Assembly (NCBI RefSeq): GCF_007005445.1 | Contig: NZ_CP041387.1 | Span: forward strand, 620,001 to 684,000 | DNA from: Rhodopseudomonas palustris | GTDB taxonomy: Bacteria; Pseudomonadota; Alphaproteobacteria; Rhizobiales; Xanthobacteraceae | Direction: 5' to 3' | Length of the DNA: 64,000 nucleotides | Part shown: positions 11,165 to 20,191 of the stretch, in pieces | Layout: every line of letters begins with the position of its first letter | Position numbering within the stretch: the stretch's first letter is position 1 | Notes under the pieces: generated by a model | The model's input: the letters and a program-made list of their open reading frames with translations, nothing else | Told to the model about the DNA's origin: nothing | Database searches by the model: none | Translations under genes and position numbers: made by a program

Positions 11165-12343
11165 TCAGCTCAGCTTGCAGCCGATCGCTTCGTCGGCGAC
11201 CGCCGGGGCGGCGAGGCCGAGATTGACGCTCTTGCCGCCCTTCAGCTCGCGCAGATAGAAATTCTGCACCGGGTTGTGTGCAGCCGACAGTTTGAACGGT
11301 CCGCGCGGACTGGCAAAGCTCGCCTTCGCCATCGCGGCGTTCAGCTCCTTGCGTTTGCTGACGTCGCCGCCGACCGCTTTGAGACCGGCGTCGAGCAATT
11401 GCCCGGCATCCCAGCCCTGCACCGCGAACACGTCCGGCGGGATCTTGTAGGCGGCCTCGAATGATTTGACGAACGCCAGGTTCTCGGCGTTGTCGAGGTC
11501 GACCACGTAGTGCAGCACGGTCTTGATGCCGTCACCGGCTGGCCCCGCCGCGGCTTCGACGCCGTCGGTGAGGAAGCCGGGCCCCCACAGCGGGATGCCG
11601 AGATTGGCCGCCGCATAATCCTTGATGAATTTCAGCGCTCCGCCGCCGGAGAAGAACGCATAGACGCAGTCCGGCTTCAGCGAGGCGATCTCGGCCAGCG
11701 CCGATTGGAATTCGACGTCGGGGAACGCGATGGTGATGTCCTTCACCACCTCGCCCTTGCCGGCGATGAAAGACTTCTTGAAGCCGGACACCATCTCTTC
11801 GCCCGCGGCGTATTTCCAGGTCACCGTCACGGCCTTCTTCAGGCCGGCCTTGATCATGGCATCGCCGGTGGCACGGCCGATCTGGCCGTTGGCGAACGAG
11901 GTCCGGAACACGTTAGGCGCGCACATCGCGCGGGTGATGATGTCGGCTCCGGCGTTCGGCACGATCGTCGGAATGCCGTCCTCGCGGGCGATCTTCACCA
12001 TCGCCATCGCGACGCCGGAATGCACCGTGCCAACCAGCACGTCGGCCTTCTCGCTCTGGATCAGCTTGGTGGTCAGCTCGGTGGCCTTGGGCGGCGCGGA
12101 TTCATCGTCGACTTTGACGAAGCTGATGCTGCGGCCCGCGAGCTTGCCGCCCTGCGACTGCACATACAGCTCGAGCCCGCGGGTGATCGCTTCGCCGAGC
12201 GGTGCATAAGTCCCGCTATAAGGCAGCAGCAGCCCGACCTTCAGCGCGCCGGCCTGCGCGTAGGACGGGCGAATGAACGGGCCGCACGCCAGCGCGGCAC
12301 CGGCCGACGCTCCGAGCGACAACAGACGACGTCGATCGATCAT
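11165..12343 (-). CDS. hbaE: Periplasmic aromatic-acid binding protein HbaE (LivK type)
   Basis: This 392-aa substrate-binding protein belongs to the type 1 periplasmic-binding (Leu/Ile/Val) family. The N-terminus contains RRRLLSLGASAG followed by a hydrophobic stretch and AQA, a plausible Tat-type signal peptide. The mature start, LKVGLLLPYSGTYAPLG, is typical for LivK homologues. It is the first gene of the hbaEFGH transporter operon, 174 nt downstream of hbaA on the same strand. The ligand is inferred from the cluster to be 4-hydroxybenzoate or a related aromatic acid. Confidence 0.9.
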   Translation of the reverse strand: MIDRRRLLSLGASAGAALACGPFIRPSYAQAGALKVGLLLPYSGTYAPLGEAITRGLELYVQSQGGKLAGRSISFVKVDDESAPPKATELTTKLIQSEKADVLVGTVHSGVAMAMVKIAREDGIPTIVPNAGADIITRAMCAPNVFRTSFANGQIGRATGDAMIKAGLKKAVTVTWKYAAGEEMVSGFKKSFIAGKGEVVKDITIAFPDVEFQSALAEIASLKPDCVYAFFSGGGALKFIKDYAAANLGIPLWGPGFLTDGVEAAAGPAGDGIKTVLHYVVDLDNAENLAFVKSFEAAYKIPPDVFAVQGWDAGQLLDAGLKAVGGDVSKRKELNAAMAKASFASPRGPFKLSAAHNPVQNFYLRELKGGKSVNLGLAAPAVADEAIGCKLS

Positions 12344-12517
12344 GGTAGTCCTCCCCTCGGTCTTCCTCGCGAGCGATCAGCTCGTCATTGTGTTTTTTCG
12401 GTACTTTATTGCGACTATTACATCGAGCCAGATCATTCTGCGAGACACCAATGAGGCCGATGGTCGCATCGTCAGTCTCGCTGATATTGCGCTGCACCCG
12501 CAAGCCCGACTTGGCTG

Positions 12518-14137
12518 TCATCGTGCGTTGCCGGCGGTGGCCCGCCCGTAAAGCGTGGAAGTGGAACGCGCGCTTTCCGTGGCTTCAGCTTCGCCGAGCG
12601 TCATCTCGCGCAGCAGATAGCGCTGCAGCTTGCCGCTCGACGTCTTCGGCAGATCGTCCATGATCTGAATCCAGCGCGGATATTTCCATGGCCCGATCGC
12701 AGACTTGACGTGCTCCTTCAGTTCGTCGAACAGCGCGCCGGGATCGATTTCGGCGTGCGACTCCAGCACGATGAACGCTTTCGGCTTCACCAGCCCATCG
12801 GTGTCCTCGGCCGGAATCACCGCGGCTTCCAGCACCTTGGCGTGACTCATCAGCGCCTGTTCGATTTCGAACGGTGACACCCAGATGCCGCTGACTTTGA
12901 AGATGTCGTCGGTTCGCCCGCAATAGGTGTAAACGCCGTCGGCGCGCCGGTAGTATTTATCTCCGGTCCGGGTCCATTCACCGACGAAAGTTGTTCGTGT
13001 CTTGTCGCGCTGATTCCAGTAGCCCGCGGCCGACGAGCCGCCGCTCACCAGCAACTCGCCGATCTCGTCGTCGGCGACGTCCTGGCCGCTCTCGTCGACC
13101 AGCCGCAGTCGATAGCCGTCGACCGGTACTCCCGACGTTCCGTATTCCACGGCGTGTGGGAGGTTGGTCAGGAACAGGTGGCCCATCTCGGTCGAGCCGA
13201 CTCCGTTGACGATGTCGCGGCCGAAGCGATTGCGCCAGTTGAGCCCGACCTGCGCCGGCAGCGGTTCACCGGCGGACACGCACAGGCGTAGCTGGTCCGG
13301 GAGCGTCTCGGTGCGCGAGCGCGGATCGGCCAGCATCGCGGCATACAGCGTCGGCACGGCGAACAGCATCGTCGGCTGGTGCGCCTGCAAAGTATCGAAC
13401 ACCGTGTCGGCGGTTGGCCGCTCGGGGTACAGCACCGAGGTGGCGCCGATCCCCATGGTGCAGAACATCGCGTTGCCGAGCCCATAGGCGAAGAACAGCT
13501 TGGCCGCCGAGAACACCACGTCGTCTTCGCGGTAGCCGATCCGGCGGCCGGCGTTCTCCGCCATCACCCGCGGACTCGAATGCACGTGCATCACGCCCTT
13601 CGGCATTCCCGTGGTGCCGGAGGAATATTGCCAATAGGCGATATCGTCGGCGCAGGTTGCCGCCGGTGCGCCGCCTTCATGCTCTGCGGCGAGCAGATCG
13701 GCCAGTTGCAAGGTCGGCGATAGAGTGTCGCCGACGGCGACGATTGTGCGCAGATGCGGCAGATCGGCCGCGGCCTCCTCGATCGCCGGCAAGAATTCCG
13801 AGGAAGCGAACACCACTTTCGATCGCGAATCCTCCAGCAGATAGCGATACTGGTCCGCATTCAGCCGGGTGTTGAGCAGTACCGGTACAATGCCGGCGCG
13901 GATCGCGCCCCAAAACAGGATCGGGAAGTCGACGGTGTCCTTGAGCACCAGCGCAATACGATTTTCCTGCTCGACGCCGAGGCGCGCCAGCATCGGGCCG
14001 ACACGTGCGACGGCGTCGCGGAGCTCGCCATAATTCAAGCTGCGCTGCGGATCGATGAAGGCGATCTTGCCGCCCCGGCCTTCCGCAACGTTGCGATCGA
14101 CGAAATCGACCGCCGCGTTGTAGTCGCGTAGCGGCAT
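12518..14137 (-). CDS. hbaA: 4-Hydroxybenzoate-CoA ligase HbaA
   Basis: HbaA (539 aa) converts 4-hydroxybenzoate, ATP and CoA to 4-hydroxybenzoyl-CoA, the substrate of HbaBCD. It is an ANL-family benzoate-CoA ligase paralog of BadA with YSSGTTGMPKG, SAGEPLP, GSTEMGHLF and the C-terminal lysine motif KTSSGKLQR. The start ATG at 14137 is preceded by GGAGGGGG. It is transcribed away from hbaBCD, so the 165-nt intergenic region is a shared divergent control region. The assignment to 4-hydroxybenzoate over benzoate rests on synteny. Confidence 0.92.
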   Translation of the reverse strand: MPLRDYNAAVDFVDRNVAEGRGGKIAFIDPQRSLNYGELRDAVARVGPMLARLGVEQENRIALVLKDTVDFPILFWGAIRAGIVPVLLNTRLNADQYRYLLEDSRSKVVFASSEFLPAIEEAAADLPHLRTIVAVGDTLSPTLQLADLLAAEHEGGAPAATCADDIAYWQYSSGTTGMPKGVMHVHSSPRVMAENAGRRIGYREDDVVFSAAKLFFAYGLGNAMFCTMGIGATSVLYPERPTADTVFDTLQAHQPTMLFAVPTLYAAMLADPRSRTETLPDQLRLCVSAGEPLPAQVGLNWRNRFGRDIVNGVGSTEMGHLFLTNLPHAVEYGTSGVPVDGYRLRLVDESGQDVADDEIGELLVSGGSSAAGYWNQRDKTRTTFVGEWTRTGDKYYRRADGVYTYCGRTDDIFKVSGIWVSPFEIEQALMSHAKVLEAAVIPAEDTDGLVKPKAFIVLESHAEIDPGALFDELKEHVKSAIGPWKYPRWIQIMDDLPKTSSGKLQRYLLREMTLGEAEATESARSTSTLYGRATAGNAR

Positions 14138-14241
14138 TGCCCCCTCCGCCGTCGTTGAGTTGATTTGATCTAAGCGTCCACCTGAAGTGATCTCCTTGAT
14201 TTTTGCTAAGCGGTTCGTCGGTTGTGCGGCGTGACGATCGC

Positions 14242-14255
14242 TTGACTTTGGTCAT
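14242..14255. promoter_or_regulatory. Candidate HbaR/FNR-type operator in hbaA-hbaB divergent region
   Basis: TTGACTTTGGTCAT is a near-symmetric 5-4-5 dyad of the Crp/Fnr type (TGAC/GTCA arms). Its centre is about 54 bp upstream of the hbaB start and about 111 bp upstream of hbaA. A second, weaker FNR-like element, TTGATTTTTGCTAA, lies at 14196-14209, about 65 bp upstream of hbaA. HbaR is a Crp/Fnr-family activator of 4-hydroxybenzoate genes, so these are reasonable targets. No footprint information is available from the sequence. Confidence 0.5.
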
Positions 14256-14302
14256 GGATGTCGCCCTCCCGCGCCGACAGTCTTGCGGCGAGGGAGCGAC
14301 CC

Positions 14303-14794
14303 ATGGATGAAATGATGTTGCGACGCCGCAAGCGGCTGCTCGGCCTGAACGTCAACGGCCGATGGCGCGAGGACGCGGTCACCGACGACATGCTGCTGGT
14401 CGATTACCTGCGCGACGTTGCGGGCCTCACCGGCGTCAAGATCGGCTGCGACGGCGGCGAGTGCGGCGCCTGCACGGTGCTGATCGACGGCGAGCCGGCG
14501 CCGTCGTGCCTGGTGCTCGCAGTGCGCTGCGAGGGGCGGCATGTCGAAACGGTCGAAGGTCTAGCGGCGAACGGGCGGTTGCATCGACTGCAACAGACCT
14601 TTCATGACCATCTCGGCGCGCAGTGCGGCTTCTGCACGCCGGGCATGATCATGGCGGCGGAAGGCCTGCTACGCCGCAATCCGTCGCCGACCGAGGACGA
14701 GATCAGGATGGCGCTGTCCGGCAATCTCTGCCGCTGCACCGGCTACGCCAAGATCGTTGAATCGGTGCAGGCCGCCGCGGAGATTTCGCCATGA
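14303..14794 (+). CDS. hbaB: 4-Hydroxybenzoyl-CoA reductase 2[2Fe-2S] subunit HbaB
   Basis: HbaB (163 aa) is the small iron-sulfur subunit (gamma, xanthine-oxidase family) of 4-hydroxybenzoyl-CoA reductase, which removes the phenolic hydroxyl to give benzoyl-CoA. The plant-type 2Fe-2S motif is [21 protein letters not shown]. The C-terminal 2Fe-2S motif comprises [10 protein letters not shown] and [10 protein letters not shown] 14303 with AGGGAG at 14291 is preferred to an upstream open start at 14258, because the homologous proteins start here. Its stop overlaps the hbaC start (ATGA). Confidence 0.95.
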   Translation: MDEMMLRRRKRLLGLNVNGRWREDAVTDDMLLVDYLRDVAGLTGVKIGCDGGECGACTVLIDGEPAPSCLVLAVRCEGRHVETVEGLAANGRLHRLQQTFHDHLGAQCGFCTPGMIMAAEGLLRRNPSPTEDEIRMALSGNLCRCTGYAKIVESVQAAAEISP

Positions 14795-17124
14795 GCGGTC
14801 CGGCGTTCCAGGGGGGGCTCGACCGTGCCGGCGTGCCGCTGGTCGACGGCGTCGACAAGGTGACAGGGCGGGCGCGTTACACCGCCGACCTCGATCATGC
14901 CGGCGCGTGGGTCGCACGCATCTTGCGCAGTCCGATCAGTCACGGCGAGATCGTTCGGGTCGATATCAGCAAGGCGCTGGCGCTGAAGGGGGTCGCGGCG
15001 ATCGTCACCGGCGAGGATTGCGCGATCACCTACGGTGTGCTGCCGATCGCGATGAACGAGTATCCGATGGCGCGCGACCGTGTCCGGTATCGCGGCGAAC
15101 CGGTTGCGGCAGTGGCGGCGGTCGATGCCGAGACGGCGCAGCGCGCGCTCGACCTGATCGAGCTCGATCTGCGCGAGCTGCCGGCCTACTACGAGTCGGA
15201 GGCCGCGCGTGCCCCTGACGCCTGGCTGCTGCACGACAACAAGCCGGGCAATATCGAACGCGAGGTTCACAACGAGTTCGGCGATCTCGCCGCAGGTTTC
15301 GAAGCCGCCGATTTGATCCGTAGCCACACGCACCATTGTGCCGAGGTCAACCACGCCCAGATCGAGCCGCATGCCTGCCTGATGGAGTACGATCCGGTCA
15401 CCGGGCGGCTTACGGTGCAGAGCGTGTCGCAGGTCAGCTATTATTTGCATCTGATGCTGGCGCGCTGCCTCGAGATCGATCCGTCGCGGGTACGGGTGAT
15501 CAAGCCGTTCGTCGGCGGCGGCTTCGGCGCGCGGGTGGAGGTGCTGAACTTCGAGGTGATCGCCGCGCTGCTCGCCCGCAAGGCCGGCGGCAGGGTGTCG
15601 ATGCGGCTGAGCCGCGAAGAGACGTTCATCACCCATCGCGCCCGGCCGCAGACCGACGTCACCTTGAAGATCGGCATACGCCGCGACGGCCGGTTCACCG
15701 CCTGTTCGTGCGAAGTGGTGCAGCGCGGCGGTGCCTATGCGGGCTACGGCATCGTCACCATCCTGTATGCCGGTGCGCTGCTGCAGGGGCTCTACGACAT
15801 TCCGGCGGTCAAATACGACGGCTACCGCATCTACACCAACCTGCCGCCGTGCGGCGCGATGCGTGGGCACGGTTCGGTCGACGTCCGTCATGCCTTCGAG
15901 AATCTGATCGATCGGATGGCGCGTGAACTCGGCCTCGATCCTTTTGCGGTGCGCCGTGCCAATCTGCTGGCGGCGCCGACGCGCACGCTCAACGATCTGA
16001 TGGTCAACAGCTACGGCCTCGCCGAGTGCCTCGACAAGGTCGAGCGCGCCAGCGGCTGGCGCGATCGGATCGGCAGGTTGCCGCCGGGCAAGGGCCTCGG
16101 CATGGCCTGCTCGCACTACGTCAGCGGCTCGGCCAAGCCGATCCACTTCACCGGCGAACCCCACGCGGTGGTGGCGCTGCGGCTCGATTTCGACGGCGGC
16201 GTCACCGCGCTCACCGGCGCCGCCGACATCGGCCAGGGTTCTTCGACGGTGGTGGCGATCACCGTCGCAGAAACGCTGGGCATCGCGCTCGACCGGGTCC
16301 GGGTGATCTCCGGCGATTCCGCCATCACTCCGAAGGACAATGGCGCGTATTCGTCGCGCATCACCTTCATGGTCGGCAATGCCGCCATCGATGCGGCGAC
16401 CAAGTTGAAACAGATCCTGATCGCGGCGGCCGCGCGCAAACTCGAAGCCGCGCCGGAGCAGATCGAGTGTGCCGGCGAGAGCTTCCTGATCGGCAGCGGG
16501 GCCCAGGCCGCGCTCGGCTTTGCCGAGGTAGTGAAAGCAGCGCTGGTCGACGAGGGTGCCATCACGGTCAAGGGCACCTTCACTTGCCCGCCGGAATCGC
16601 AGGGCGGCAAGCATCGCGGCGGCGCGGTCGGCTCGACCATGGGATTCAGCTACGCCGCCCAGGTGGTCGAGGTCAGCGTTGACGACGCGACCGGCCTGAT
16701 CACTGTCGACAAGGTCTGGGCGGCGCTCGATTGCGGTCGCGCCATCAATCCGCTCGCGGTGGTCGGGCAGGTGCAGGGCGCGGTGTGGATGGGGATGGGG
16801 CAGGCAATGTGCGAGGAGACGCGCTATCTCGACGGACTGCCCGCGCATGCCAGCTTTCTCGAATACCGGATGCCGACGATGATCGAATCGCCGCCGATCG
16901 AGGTTGCAATCGTCGAGAGCGTCGATCCGTTTGGGCCGTTCGGTGCCAAGGAGGCCAGCGAAGGTGCGCTCGCTGGTTTTCCGCCGGCGATGGTCAACGC
17001 CGTCGCCAATGCGATCGGCATCGATCTCGATGATCTGCCGGCGACGCCTGATCGCGTCGTCGAGGCGCTGGCGCGGAGGCGGCGCGAAGCGAAGCGGGCG
17101 GTGGCGGTGAGGGCCGCCTCATGA
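14791..17124 (+). CDS. hbaC: 4-Hydroxybenzoyl-CoA reductase molybdenum subunit HbaC
   Basis: HbaC (777 aa) is the catalytic alpha subunit that carries molybdopterin cytosine dinucleotide. The family pattern is intact: an N-terminal domain with GKARYTADLDHAG-like sequence (here GRARYTADLDHAG), the cofactor-binding GGGFGARVEV, AMRGHGSVDVRHAFENL, a QGSSTVVAITVAETLG segment and the C-terminal PFGAKEASEGALAG. The length is normal for the family. The gene overlaps its neighbours by 4 nt on both sides (hbaB-hbaC-hbaD), indicating a coupled operon. Confidence 0.95.
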   Translation: MSGPAFQGGLDRAGVPLVDGVDKVTGRARYTADLDHAGAWVARILRSPISHGEIVRVDISKALALKGVAAIVTGEDCAITYGVLPIAMNEYPMARDRVRYRGEPVAAVAAVDAETAQRALDLIELDLRELPAYYESEAARAPDAWLLHDNKPGNIEREVHNEFGDLAAGFEAADLIRSHTHHCAEVNHAQIEPHACLMEYDPVTGRLTVQSVSQVSYYLHLMLARCLEIDPSRVRVIKPFVGGGFGARVEVLNFEVIAALLARKAGGRVSMRLSREETFITHRARPQTDVTLKIGIRRDGRFTACSCEVVQRGGAYAGYGIVTILYAGALLQGLYDIPAVKYDGYRIYTNLPPCGAMRGHGSVDVRHAFENLIDRMARELGLDPFAVRRANLLAAPTRTLNDLMVNSYGLAECLDKVERASGWRDRIGRLPPGKGLGMACSHYVSGSAKPIHFTGEPHAVVALRLDFDGGVTALTGAADIGQGSSTVVAITVAETLGIALDRVRVISGDSAITPKDNGAYSSRITFMVGNAAIDAATKLKQILIAAAARKLEAAPEQIECAGESFLIGSGAQAALGFAEVVKAALVDEGAITVKGTFTCPPESQGGKHRGGAVGSTMGFSYAAQVVEVSVDDATGLITVDKVWAALDCGRAINPLAVVGQVQGAVWMGMGQAMCEETRYLDGLPAHASFLEYRMPTMIESPPIEVAIVESVDPFGPFGAKEASEGALAGFPPAMVNAVANAIGIDLDDLPATPDRVVEALARRRREAKRAVAVRAAS

Positions 17125-18104
17125 CGGGTCTGAATGCGTTGAATTTGCTTCGTCCGGGCTCGATCGATGAGGCGATCGCCGCACTGCTGGCGCATCCGGG
17201 AGGACGGCTGCTCGGCGGCGGCACGGATCTGCTCGTCAACATGCGGCGCGGCATCGCTCAGCCTGAGATGCTGATCGACACCACCGGCATCGCCGAGATC
17301 AAACGGCTCGTCGTCGATGGCAGCGGCGTGACCATCGGCGCCGGAGTCACCGTGGCGACCCTCGCCGCCGACAGTCTGGTTGCGGCCCGCTATCCGGCGC
17401 TGAGTGAAGCTGCTCGCAGTGTGGCGGGGCCCGGTCATCGCAAGCTTGGGACCGTCGGCGGCAATCTCTGCCTCGACACCCGCTGCATCTATTACAACCA
17501 AAGCGAATGGTGGCGGCGGGCGAATTCGTACTGTCTGAAGAACCGCGGCGACACCTGCCACGTCGCACCCAAGGGCAACCGCTGCCACGCCGCCTTCAGC
17601 GGCGATCTTGCGCCGGCCCTGCTGGTGCTCGGCGCCGAGGTCGAGATCGCCGGGCCGGGCGGCCGGCGCCGCATCGCGCTCGCCGAATTGTATGTTGAAG
17701 ATGGGCGGGCGCATCTCGCGCTGCGGCCAGGCGAGGTCGTTGTTGCGGTTCGGCTGTCGCCCGACCCGCCTGCGTCGCGCTACGTCAAGGTGCGGCAGCG
17801 CGGCGCGATCGACTATCCGCTTGCCGGCGTCGCTGTTGCGCTGACACGTTCGGGCTCCAAGATCGGGCAACTTCGCATCGCGCTGACAGGGACCAATTCA
17901 AGGCCGTTCCTGCTCGCCGAAACCGCCGCCTTTACGCAGCGGCCGCTCGACGATGCGATGCTGCGCGAGATCGATCGGCTGGTGCAGAAGCAAGTGCAAC
18001 CGATGCGGACGACGCTGATGCCGGCCAACTACCGGCGCGTCGTCGCGGCGGCCCTGGCGAGCCGCATCACGGCCGAGCTGTTCGCCTCGCTGGCGCTGGT
18101 GTAA
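17121..18104 (+). CDS. hbaD: 4-Hydroxybenzoyl-CoA reductase FAD/[4Fe-4S] subunit HbaD
   Basis: HbaD (327 aa) is the FAD-binding beta subunit. FAD-binding signatures are GGGTDLLVNMRRG and TVGGNLC. A cysteine-containing insertion provides C122, C138, C146 and C155. These fit the extra [4Fe-4S] cluster that distinguishes 4-hydroxybenzoyl-CoA reductases from other xanthine-oxidase enzymes and lets electrons run from ferredoxin toward the substrate. This insertion is the best single argument for the specific enzyme identity of hbaBCD. Its end faces hbaR tail to tail with 24 nt between. Confidence 0.95.
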   Translation: MTGLNALNLLRPGSIDEAIAALLAHPGGRLLGGGTDLLVNMRRGIAQPEMLIDTTGIAEIKRLVVDGSGVTIGAGVTVATLAADSLVAARYPALSEAARSVAGPGHRKLGTVGGNLCLDTRCIYYNQSEWWRRANSYCLKNRGDTCHVAPKGNRCHAAFSGDLAPALLVLGAEVEIAGPGGRRRIALAELYVEDGRAHLALRPGEVVVAVRLSPDPPASRYVKVRQRGAIDYPLAGVAVALTRSGSKIGQLRIALTGTNSRPFLLAETAAFTQRPLDDAMLREIDRLVQKQVQPMRTTLMPANYRRVVAAALASRITAELFASLALV

Positions 18105-18128
18105 TCTGGATCCATCCACGATCACGCT

Positions 18129-18854
18129 TCAACGCACGGCCTGCAGCTTGCCGCGCACCGCACTGCGGCCGTCGGTTGCCAGCTTGCGCAACCTTGCGAC
18201 ATCGCGCACCGCGACTTGCGACGCCTCGACAGTGACGCCGATGCTGCGCAGCTTGGCGAAGGCCCGCGACAGCGATTCCGGCGTCAACCCCAACTCACCG
18301 GCGATCAGCGCCTTGTCGTAGGGCAGCACAAGCGCGCAGGAGCCGTGCTCGGCGATCGCCAGCGAGGCGAGGAATTCGGCGAGCCGCTGCACCCCGCTCT
18401 GCGCCTTGAGCTGTTCGACGCGCTGCACCAGATGGTGCATGTGCTGGCAGATCGAAGCGATCATCGGCACCGAGATATCCGGATTGGCTCGGATGCAGCG
18501 GACCAGATGATCAGCAGGGATTCGCGCGACCCGCGCGTCGGTGACGGCTTCGGCGTTGGCCAGATAGCGGTGGCCGGTCAGCGCCGCGGCTTCGGCGAAG
18601 CTGCCGCCGCGGCTCATGATCTCGATCACCGCCTCGTCGCCGGCCAGGTTGCTGCGAAACAGCTTTACCCAGCCGCTGACGACGATAAAGAAAGCTGTCG
18701 CCGGCTCGTCCTGACGCACGATCGATTCGCGCGCTCGCAGGCTGATCGCAGTGGCCGGCGCGATCATGTGCGCGACGGTCTCCGCCTTCAGTCCGCGAAA
18801 CACGGCGATCCGGGTGATGATCTGCAGATCACCACCGGTGAGCTTCGAAGCCAT
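18129..18854 (-). CDS. hbaR: Crp/Fnr-family regulator HbaR (4-hydroxybenzoate responsive)
   Basis: HbaR (241 aa) is a Crp/Fnr-type activator known in R. palustris to switch on 4-hydroxybenzoate degradation. A cNMP-binding-like domain fills residues 15-145 and a C-terminal HTH contains IAGELGLTPESLSRAFAKLRSIG. There are no N-terminal cysteines, so it is not an oxygen-sensing Fe-S FNR. This agrees with the idea that oxygen control is supplied from above by an FNR-type protein through the box upstream. ATG 18854 is chosen; an in-frame TTG at 18869 would add five residues. Confidence 0.93.
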   Translation of the reverse strand: MASKLTGGDLQIITRIAVFRGLKAETVAHMIAPATAISLRARESIVRQDEPATAFFIVVSGWVKLFRSNLAGDEAVIEIMSRGGSFAEAAALTGHRYLANAEAVTDARVARIPADHLVRCIRANPDISVPMIASICQHMHHLVQRVEQLKAQSGVQRLAEFLASLAIAEHGSCALVLPYDKALIAGELGLTPESLSRAFAKLRSIGVTVEASQVAVRDVARLRKLATDGRSAVRGKLQAVR

Positions 18855-18912
18855 CGAGAGCGTTTCCAATCTTGGTTACGCCAACTACACCCCAGGCGCG
18901 TTTCGCGCTTCC

Positions 18913-18926
18913 TTGATCGCCATCAA
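18913..18926. promoter_or_regulatory. Perfect FNR box upstream of hbaR
   Basis: TTGATCGCCATCAA matches the FNR consensus TTGAT-N4-ATCAA at all ten specified positions. The centre is about 65 bp upstream of the hbaR ATG. A TGTAGT hexamer at 18889-18884 (minus strand) would put the box near -41.5, as for a class II activator. In R. palustris the FNR-type regulator AadR controls hbaR, so AadR is the expected ligand. The same site is about 120 bp upstream of the divergent alcohol dehydrogenase gene. Confidence 0.85.
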
Positions 18927-19046
18927 CTATTTTGGGCATTCCGGTACGAAATTGTATTGCGTTGCAGCGCGATGCTGCAGAGCAGTGACGGAGCAGCGCC
19001 TCCGGAGATGCGTTGAAAACCTGCGAACCGCTGCTAACCTGTGGGC

Positions 19047-20159
19047 ATGGACATTCGGGCGGCGGTGTTTCGGGAGGTCGGCGCGGCGTTACGCGTCGAG
19101 CGGGTTGTGCTGGACCCGCCGCAGCCGACCGAAGTCTTGGTGCGGCTCGCAGCGATCGGCCTGTGCCGGACGGACTATCACGTGATGCGCGGCGAGCGAC
19201 GAGTCGCGATGCAGCCGATGGTGCTGGGCCATGAAGCCGCCGGCGTGGTCGACCTGATCGGCGATCAGGTGCAGGGCATTGCCCCGGGCGATCACGTGGT
19301 GCTCACTTTCATTCCCGGCTGCGGGCGCTGTCGGTGGTGCCTGCGAGGATTGCATCATCTGTGCGCCGAGGGCCCTCGCATCACCCACGGGCCGCAACTT
19401 GACGGCAGCTTTCGCCGGCGCGATGCCGACGGTTGCGACGTCGGCGCCTTCTGCATGATCGGGGCGTTTGCGGAGGCCACCGTGGTCGACCAGGCCTCGG
19501 TGCTGGTGATCGACAAGGACGTTCCGCTCGATCATGCCAGCCTGATCGCCTGCGGCGTGCCGGCCGGCGTCGGCGCCGCGCGGTATCGCGCGCGCGTCAA
19601 GCCGGGCGATACGGTGCTGGTGGTCGGCTGCGGCGGCGACGGCATGAACGTGGTGCAGGGCGCAAAACTCTGCGGCGCTTCGATGATCATCGCCGCCGAC
19701 ATCATCGCACAGAAGCTGGAATGGGCGCGGGCTTTCGGCGCCACCCACGGCACCACGGCGCAACGCGATGAGTTGATCAGCGCAGTATTGGCCTTGACCG
19801 AGGGCACTGGCGTCGATCACGCCTTCGTCTGCATCAACCCAGCCGAAACGCTGCTGCCGGCGTTTCGTGCCACCGCGAAGGCCGGCAACGTTGTGGTCAC
19901 TGCGATCACGCCCGACACCGTCAAGCAGATCGACGTGCCGCCTCTGGAACTGTTTGCCACCCAGAAGGCGATCATGGGCGCGGTGTACGGCTTCGCCAGC
20001 CCGAGGCTTCAGATTCCTGAACTGCTGGGTCTGTATCGCCGCGGCGATCTTAAGCTCGGTGAGCTGATCAGCCGGACCTATCGGCTGGACGAGATCAACC
20101 AAGGCTATGCCGACCTCGATGCCGGGCGAAACCTGCGCGGCGTGGTGCTGATCGACTGA
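19047..20159 (+). CDS. Zinc-dependent alcohol dehydrogenase, MDR family
   Basis: This 370-aa medium-chain dehydrogenase has the catalytic zinc ligands in GLCRTDY and LGHEAAG. The structural-zinc cysteines are in CGRCRWCLRGLHHLC, and the Rossmann motif is VVGCGGDGMNVVQ. It therefore should oxidise an alcohol or reduce an aldehyde with NAD(P). It is divergent from hbaR and 32 nt ahead of the hydrolase and box genes, so a role in the aerobic aromatic pathway is possible, but the substrate is unknown. ATG 19047 is preferred to GTG 19041. Confidence 0.85.
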   Translation: MDIRAAVFREVGAALRVERVVLDPPQPTEVLVRLAAIGLCRTDYHVMRGERRVAMQPMVLGHEAAGVVDLIGDQVQGIAPGDHVVLTFIPGCGRCRWCLRGLHHLCAEGPRITHGPQLDGSFRRRDADGCDVGAFCMIGAFAEATVVDQASVLVIDKDVPLDHASLIACGVPAGVGAARYRARVKPGDTVLVVGCGGDGMNVVQGAKLCGASMIIAADIIAQKLEWARAFGATHGTTAQRDELISAVLALTEGTGVDHAFVCINPAETLLPAFRATAKAGNVVVTAITPDTVKQIDVPPLELFATQKAIMGAVYGFASPRLQIPELLGLYRRGDLKLGELISRTYRLDEINQGYADLDAGRNLRGVVLID

Positions 20160-20191
20160 ATCCGTGCGAGCTAACGATAAGAGGAAACATA

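Noticed and set aside
14743..16848. 701-codon minus-strand frame opposite hbaC
   Set aside because: The frame is antisense to the molybdenum subunit and has the typical composition of a shadow frame.
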